In this document: one piece after another, positions 8,701 to 8,940 of the stretch | Numbering within the stretch: the first letter of the stretch is position 1 | How the letters are laid out: each line of letters begins with the position of its first letter | Assembly (NCBI GenBank): GCA_027489475.1 | Contig: JAIXZQ010000086.1 | Location: forward strand, 1 to 8,940 | From: Methylophilus sp. | GTDB taxonomy: Bacteria; Pseudomonadota; Gammaproteobacteria; Burkholderiales; Methylophilaceae | Direction of reading: 5' to 3' | DNA: 8,940 nt | The notes under the pieces: model-generated | The model's database searches: none | The model's input: only the letters and a program-made list of their open reading frames with translations | Told to the model about the DNA's origin: nothing | Position numbers and translations under genes: made by a program

Positions 8701-8940
8701 AATATTAATGAGTCAGTGGCGTTTAAATTAATACTGCCCAATGGGGCTCTTAAAGTACCACTCTGATCTATTTGGTTGGCGCTAAGGGAGAGCTTACCTT
8801 GCGCTGAGAGTGGCACTTGACTGATTGCGTTTGCTGAATTTTTAACCTCGATGAGGGTATTCGCACCGGTCGCCGAAATACTAAAGCTATGTCCAGAAGC
8901 TGGATAAATCATAGCCGCATCCATGACAAGCATTTGCGGC
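2781..8940 (-). CDS. Filamentous haemagglutinin family exoprotein, DUF3739 type (partial, 5' end outside window)
   Basis: C-terminal part of a giant secreted beta-helix protein, probably a surface adhesin exported by two-partner secretion through a FhaC/ShlB-type pore. The frame runs upstream through position 8940, so the ATG at 8933 is internal; residues here are counted from it (2,050 to the TAA at 2781-2783). Family hallmarks in order: VVDISGGGD...YEW (D140); VYLAGGNGLQAG...ALMPGAY (about 198-226); many GxxxIxAxG beta-helix rungs such as GNVNIAAG and GDVAIYASG; two further IDVSG motifs; SWWVRSELFNQGVAALGGGDV (W1273-W1274); a helical stretch at 1700-1789; GYNGNISMYQSQI (G1803); and GDIDAGRG (1887-1894) leading into the conserved C-terminal domain. 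A 66-residue Ala/Gly/Asn-rich tail follows and ends TVKTIRLED. No cysteine is present. There is no VENN motif or toxin-like C-terminus, which argues against a CdiA-type effector. The family call is firm; ligand and function are unknown. Confidence 0.9.
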   Translation of the reverse strand, partial: PQMLVMDAAMIYPASGHSFSISATGANTLIEVKNSANAISQVPLSAQGKLSLSANQIDQSGTLRAPLGSINLNATDSLILGKNSLTSVSSEGSLIPYLVTTLGGSRLVSDKDSTQSDALPYSGKSIVLNGQNVNLKSGAVVDISGGGDMLAYEWIKGIGGSADVLNQPGYYAVLPSLGNRFAPYDFNMQSSSDVMLGQSVYLAGGNGLQAGKYTLLPAHYALMPGAYLVKTSTTDIPINTSLAQLDGGMLMSGYLTRVDDTSRGQFGSFNVYNGNIFTNNAGTKNYKGPAEYLLTYLNDFYVKQANANKTSLTLPNDAGQLSIQALSQLELNGKINGKAGSDAKGATVDISSNRIEITSTIDTPKSGVLSLSASQLSNIDADSILVGGSRKLEGDKQLITTNASEVIFSNDANNDVTVKELLVTAKNNITVNAGSVLKTQASSISTGRVNNIQTEGAGAFLGISALNDLSFNRNNASNTSGALIIGNSASVEASKSAILDASQNLTLSGTVNVGTGGSLTLGTSRLELGFNPSSSSATRIDQNTLLAFGNLKSLNLNSYQNIDFYGSLTFGSDALNLSFNTSGFAHHGIGEVEINANTLMFKNTQDGSLFNQPSDPSLSTLTLNNNNLIFEETTSVKGNQQRFDIQGFENINVNSKQSIIVSGAGSLNVDANKTELKAGKISANTGSVYSINSSGNISTVNNGQQVAGMAGFGGKLSISSNQTTVDNKIELLAGQLNLESKTGDLTLGQNAQVVTRSAIIEFDKTYTKNTDAGDINLVSNAGNVLINDGALIDVSGGQVGGEAGRLSINAKNGGFTVANNTLLGTAATKERKGEFSLDVKILDNFSEVNQALEQGQFTQAREMRVRSGNVNIAAGDTVTAQQFTLGVDNGNVTIAGTLNADAAKGGDVAIYASGTVALANTAVITARGKQTNTSTGDLQTGSGGKVVLSSNSLAADAIKAETGARIDVSGYDKAANNNVGVDGADGSVTLRARRGTTGTANTVNVTTDTTAAIQGASEVRVEGARQYTSNTFTAASMVGMITDTNAFYNNANTVASSYAKTADGLSISVLPYIEIRSTTGNTATGMTVAASTSDINLRSFGALLAGRGGALSLRANGDLTVAGSLSDGFSNTITSGILQANTQTFDLNLVAGADYAAANPLAVVNGVGNVSLASNKLIRTGEGDINVVSGRNISLATNANIYTLGKTVTNMAGFTPPPATESSRNRNSYNVNGSYVNNGGDILLQAGNDIAGVLSRQSVNEWLSRQGSASADTSWWVRSELFNQGVAALGGGDVTVKAGANISNLSASSATNVQFDTAGTNATGNSLINGGGNVLVQAGGNLTNGVYFSGRGQVDLRVDGNIQKTGVTGTTIALQQASGDVRARGDALIETVFNPTLWMQNSKVTANTNLTFFNSYASNSSFNLSSLIGGLTLGQDNPDSLNAGLLFVDADNSINAVTKNDMSAIHPGLVNATAFNGGINVNKMILSPSATGGLSFLANSDIIGNISSVGRDKPVAQILVSNADAQTNLSIQNPFTGKPSDNLVLFGDYKYGNSLTSVNAGTANKVVIISKTGDVNLPGDPPANLKTQAEGSGSFGIKSSMPAFISAGRNLILNGSIQHNNQDDISVLKAANDIVMKANQPLAKIEVNGPGDLIVEAGRDINLGNSAGILSRANNVNPNLPINGANLTILAGLGQKGADIENFVNLYINPNGQGPANLLNDAALTEYRSKVSQSVLTYMQKTSQKMLTAEEAMSLFLQLDTSKQLPVAYDVFSKEMIFAIKDYVQTANTERGDGVINTLFSDSLGYNGNISMYQSQIVSEREGNINIMLPGGLLNAGVAADPQNLPHGIGIITERGGYINIYADKGFEVNQSKVKSLFGGDLIAWVNNGDIDAGRGSKTAVSIPERIVNVDNNGNVVVEVKGVASGSGLATETYDPDGPNGSQVKPKAGTVYLAAPRGALDAGEAGVSSAGDLFVGAQVINNATNISAAGASAGVPVADTGSLAGAALGATNTSAGASNALTENIGNQMNNQSLAPKELPPIVTVKTIRLED
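5390..6400 (-). other. GC-rich block within the exoprotein gene
   Basis: Within the intact exoprotein frame, about 1 kb differs sharply in composition from its flanks. Hand counts give about 58% GC over 300 sampled bases (5881-6060 and 6181-6300) against about 36% over 7441-7740. The block encodes roughly residues 845-1180, Ala/Gly/Val/Thr-rich rungs, while the flanks are richer in Asn, Ser, Lys and Ile. Boundaries are by eye. The extreme 3' end (about 2781-3200) is also GC-rich. Confidence 0.55.

Noticed and set aside
8931..8933. ATG as the start of the exoprotein gene
   Set aside because: The frame stays open upstream to the window edge with Pro-Gln before this Met, there is no signal peptide or TPS domain, and family members begin with both. 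It is an internal methionine.
2781..8940. CRISPR-like or tandem DNA repeat array within the exoprotein gene
   Set aside because: The protein is repetitive as beta-helix rungs, but I see no regularly spaced identical DNA repeats. The periodicity exists at the amino-acid pattern level only.

Overview
The window holds two large minus-strand genes, both cut by the window edges, separated by a 317-base gap. Nothing on the plus strand looks like a real gene. The contents suggest a Gram-negative proteobacterium: one protein is a two-partner-secretion (TPS) adhesin/exoprotein, which needs an outer membrane, and the other is a signal-peptide-bearing secreted nuclease of a type common in Beta- and Gammaproteobacteria. 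Family resemblance makes Betaproteobacteria my best guess, but this is an inference and no taxonomic marker gene is present.

Reading in the direction of transcription, from high to low coordinates: positions 8940 to 2781 encode the C-terminal 2,052 codons of a filamentous-haemagglutinin-family exoprotein of the DUF3739 type. This is a very long, Asn/Ser/Thr/Gly-rich, cysteine-free beta-helix protein. Its N-terminal signal and TPS secretion domain lie outside the window. The reading frame is intact, but its base composition is mosaic: a GC-rich block at about 5390-6400 sits between clearly AT-rich flanks.

Positions 2780 to 2464 are intergenic. They contain a strong 11-bp hairpin just after the exoprotein stop, further inverted repeats, and a plausible sigma70-type promoter with dyad symmetries for the next gene. 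Positions 2463 to 1 encode the first 821 residues of an ExeM/NucH-like extracellular endonuclease: signal peptide, lamin-tail domain, Ig-like linker, OB-fold, and endonuclease/exonuclease/phosphatase (EEP) nuclease domain. Its C-terminus is cut off by the window.

Both products should end up outside the cell or at its surface. An adhesin beside an extracellular DNase fits a role in biofilm, extracellular DNA or surface colonisation, but the terminator-like hairpin and the separate promoter argue for independent transcription rather than an operon. I found no CRISPR array, tRNA, rRNA, insertion sequence, or clearly new multi-gene system. The points most worth a second look are the compositional mosaic inside the exoprotein gene, the alpha-helical segment interrupting its beta-helix, the five sequential cysteine pairs of the nuclease, and the symmetric elements around the nuclease promoter.
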